Assembly (NCBI GenBank): GCA_948468385.1
Contig: CAOKHZ010000022.1
Location: 1 to 64,000, forward strand
Source: an uncultured Faecalicatena sp.
Lineage (GTDB): Bacteria > Bacillota > Clostridia > Lachnospirales > Lachnospiraceae
Reading direction: 5' to 3'
Length of the DNA stretch: 64,000 nucleotides
Both the position numbers and the translations under genes were made by a program. Within the stretch, counting starts at the first letter, position 1. Each line of letters begins with the position of its first letter. Positions 62,337 through 64,000 of this stretch are shown in pieces. Below the pieces are notes generated by a model. The model was not told where the DNA came from and did no database searches. It saw only the letters and a program-made list of their open reading frames with translations.

Positions 62337-62993
62337 CTATCTTAGTTCATGTACTGAAACATGTCCTATCCCATTTACAAAAAAAACATGAACAAAAAAA
62401 CACTCATCACCATTATAGCACTGTAATAATAAAATAAGTTTGTTCAACAATTTCTCTTCCAAAGAAACTGATTCATCGTCATTGATAAATAGCGAGCTTT
62501 TCAAATTAAATGCAATCTCGTTTTCATAAAATTCATACCCACAATTTAGCAAATCAACTATTTCCATGGCTAACAAATCATTAAGCGTGTTAATCGCAAA
62601 TCTTTTTTTAATGATTTTCTCTAATTCTACAATATCATCTTTTGTCAACTGTCGTTTCGTTAAATACTTTTGTAAAATCTCTCTTGTATGTAGCAGCCGA
62701 TTTTCCACTAATTTCTTCGGAATTTGCATCAAATAAACAAAAGACTCTTCTTCAATCCCTGATAGAACCCTATAAAATTTATGTACTTGCTCATCACATT
62801 GCTCGATACTCAAATCTTTTATCTCTGCCAATCTAGTTACAATTCCCCATACTTCCAGGTATTTTACATACATGGCCGTATCTTTTAACATTCCATGTAA
62901 CATTTCTATTGCAAATTCATAAAGTTTTTCTCTCCCTATTTCTCCGTCTTTATATTGTTTCAATCTTTCTTTTATTAATTTTTTAACATCCAT
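62337..62993 (-). CDS. candidate immunity protein of the second Rhs tip
   Basis: 218 residues from 62993 (GGGAAGGGG upstream). All-helical, soluble, charged, with a C-terminal FFVHVFFVNGIGHVSVHEL end. It begins 65 bases downstream of the Rhs tip on the same strand, where the cognate immunity gene always lies in Rhs/CDI-type toxins. No family recognised, so the call is from position. Confidence 0.6.
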   Translation of the reverse strand: MDVKKLIKERLKQYKDGEIGREKLYEFAIEMLHGMLKDTAMYVKYLEVWGIVTRLAEIKDLSIEQCDEQVHKFYRVLSGIEEESFVYLMQIPKKLVENRLLHTREILQKYLTKRQLTKDDIVELEKIIKKRFAINTLNDLLAMEIVDLLNCGYEFYENEIAFNLKSSLFINDDESVSLEEKLLNKLILLLQCYNGDECFFVHVFFVNGIGHVSVHELR

Positions 62994-63058
62994 TATAACC
63001 CCTTCCCTTTTAGCTAAGATTTTACAAATAATACCTTTTAATGTTAGTTTTTCAAATC

Positions 63059-63725
63059 TTATTCATGATAATAAGAATCTGTCCCATTTTTCCAATAATG
63101 CCTTTCATAAACCTCCCCCTCTGGAGTTTCCCACGTTTCCATCACCTTTCTCCATTTACCTGGGTTTTCCCCCTTATTTTCTAGAAAATCTTTAAAATCT
63201 TCACTTTTAACTTTGGCAGTATCCTTTCGTAAAAGTGTATCTTCTCTCGGATTTCCTCCATCTGGTCTTCCTTTCTTATAATAATCGTTTTCCGACTCTC
63301 CATTTTCGGTTTCGCCCTCTGTTGATTGCGAAGTATCTTCTTCCTCATCTTGATTATCGGACTGGCTTTGATCCATCAACCATGTTACCGTTAAATACAT
63401 CACAGCCACCGTTCCTACCGCCTTGCTCTTATGTCCGGTCGGATCCTTATAATTCAACGGATTGTTCAATGCATAAACATACCGATTCCTCGTCAATGGG
63501 AATGGTAACTTGCCATCCTCCGTATCCTCCCGGTTCACGTCGTTGACGTACTCCGTCAGGGTATAGCCCTTGGCGTTTACGCCGCCCTTTACGAGCGAGG
63601 CAAGCTCCTCCTGCGGGCTGTCGCCGTTTTCCAGACGCTCGTAAATCGTGCGGTTGCCCACCTTGTCATACTAGTAATTGTGGACGACGGTTTGTTACCG
63701 TCCGACTTCTCCGTGCAGCCTGTCA
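63059..63725 (-). pseudogene. Rhs C-terminal fragment 2 with variable toxin tip
   Basis: The core end YVYALNNPLNYKDPTGH is the conserved junction of Rhs proteins. A hydrophobic helix follows (AVGTVAVMYLTVTWLM), then an acidic linker and a tip ending EDFKDFLENKGENPGKWRKV, ETPEGEVYERHYWKN and a final YYHE. The tip is a plausible toxin domain but I cannot name it. Upstream, KVGNRTIYERLENGD is readable, but a TAG at 63671-63673 and a lost base break the frame at nearly the same point as in fragment 1. The nominal start codon in the open frame is GTG inside the core and is not a real start. Confidence 0.8.
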
Positions 63726-63775
63726 GTTCCCAATTGTCATTTACCTATCGAAGATATTGGAATATTATGTCCCTC

Positions 63776-64000
63776 TCAATTCAAAAGTATATTTTCATAA
63801 ACAATAGCATTCATACCATCTTCTACCCTTTTCTTATAATTTAAAATAGGCTCTTTAAATTTTTCATTTTTATTAATAATCCACACAACTACATTATAAG
63901 AATCACTAATCATTTTTTTTAAATTATCACAATATGAAACATCACTTTCAACCCCAATTGCAATAATTCTAAAATTGATATTATATTTTACTATCAATTC
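63776..64000 (-). CDS. partial protein at window edge, unknown
   Basis: At least 74 codons, open to the end of the window, so the start lies outside. Residues include IVKYNINFRIIAIGVESDVS and EPILNYKKRVEDGMNAI; no motif recognised. Position suggests another immunity or toxin-tip gene of the Rhs island. Confidence 0.45.
   Translation of the reverse strand, partial: ELIVKYNINFRIIAIGVESDVSYCDNLKKMISDSYNVVVWIINKNEKFKEPILNYKKRVEDGMNAIVYENILLN

Noticed and set aside
1-64000. tRNA, rRNA and complete insertion sequences.
   Set aside because: No cloverleaf-like or rRNA sequence and no transposase or integrase was recognised anywhere in the window.

Overview
The window looks like a chromosomal segment of a mid-GC Gram-positive anaerobe of the Clostridia, most likely Lachnospiraceae. 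The evidence is strong AGGAGG-type ribosome sites, many GPH sugar symporters and glycoside hydrolases, a GH3 enzyme with permuted domain order, an agr-type quorum-sensing set, the TlpA / CD1871A-type CXXC / NapH-like ferredoxin operon, a YerC/TrpR-like repressor, and DUF1836 and DUF3021 proteins. Assignments rest on motifs read by eye; no database was searched. No tRNA, rRNA or CRISPR array was seen.

Layout. (1) 0-10.6 kb: a phage-tail remnant with a tail structural protein and a tape-measure protein (TMP) in two pieces. The pieces are separated by a 578-base gene-free stretch and a backward-facing array of three paralogous zinc-ribbon genes whose 3' ends are almost identical. (2) 10.7-21.7 kb: carboxylesterase, AAA/PD-(D/E)XK protein, MATE pump, glycogen debranching enzyme, permuted GH3 beta-glucosidase, DUF1836 protein. 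(3) 21.8-28.3 kb: TrpR-like repressor and a minus-strand sugar operon (small GH-associated protein, GH1, GT2, polysaccharide deacetylase, GPH transporter) facing a TetR gene. (4) 28.4-35.3 kb: LytTR-DUF3021 pair, MATE pump, APH-like kinase, old-yellow-enzyme-type reductase with a divergent TetR and paired operator-like palindromes. (5) 35.3-40 kb: AraC regulator preceded by a 43-codon ORF, a redox operon (NapH-like ferredoxin, 50-aa CXXC protein, thioredoxin lipoprotein), a DUF4143 ATPase. (6) 40-47.5 kb: sugar cluster under an AraC regulator (MBL hydrolase, GH13 alpha-glucosidase, esterase, ChbG deacetylase, GPH transporter). (7) 47.5-54.8 kb: an agr-like quorum-sensing locus. A 51-aa AgrD-like peptide without a core cysteine, an AgrC-like kinase, an AgrA-like LytTR regulator and AgrB lie in an unusual order, bracketed by two paralogous membrane-anchored proteins of unknown function. 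(8) 55-57.1 kb: MFS exporter with its TetR. (9) 57.4-64 kb: a decayed Rhs toxin island with two orphan Rhs C-terminal tips, a candidate immunity gene and a tandemly duplicated pair of unknown membrane-protein genes, one copy a chimeric pseudogene.

Recurring themes are short tandem duplications covering translation-initiation regions (glgX, the second MATE gene, the 43-codon ORF), in-frame microsatellites in regulators, and dispersed intergenic palindromes. The most promising unexplained systems are the zinc-ribbon array inside the split tape-measure gene and the cysteine-less agr-like locus.
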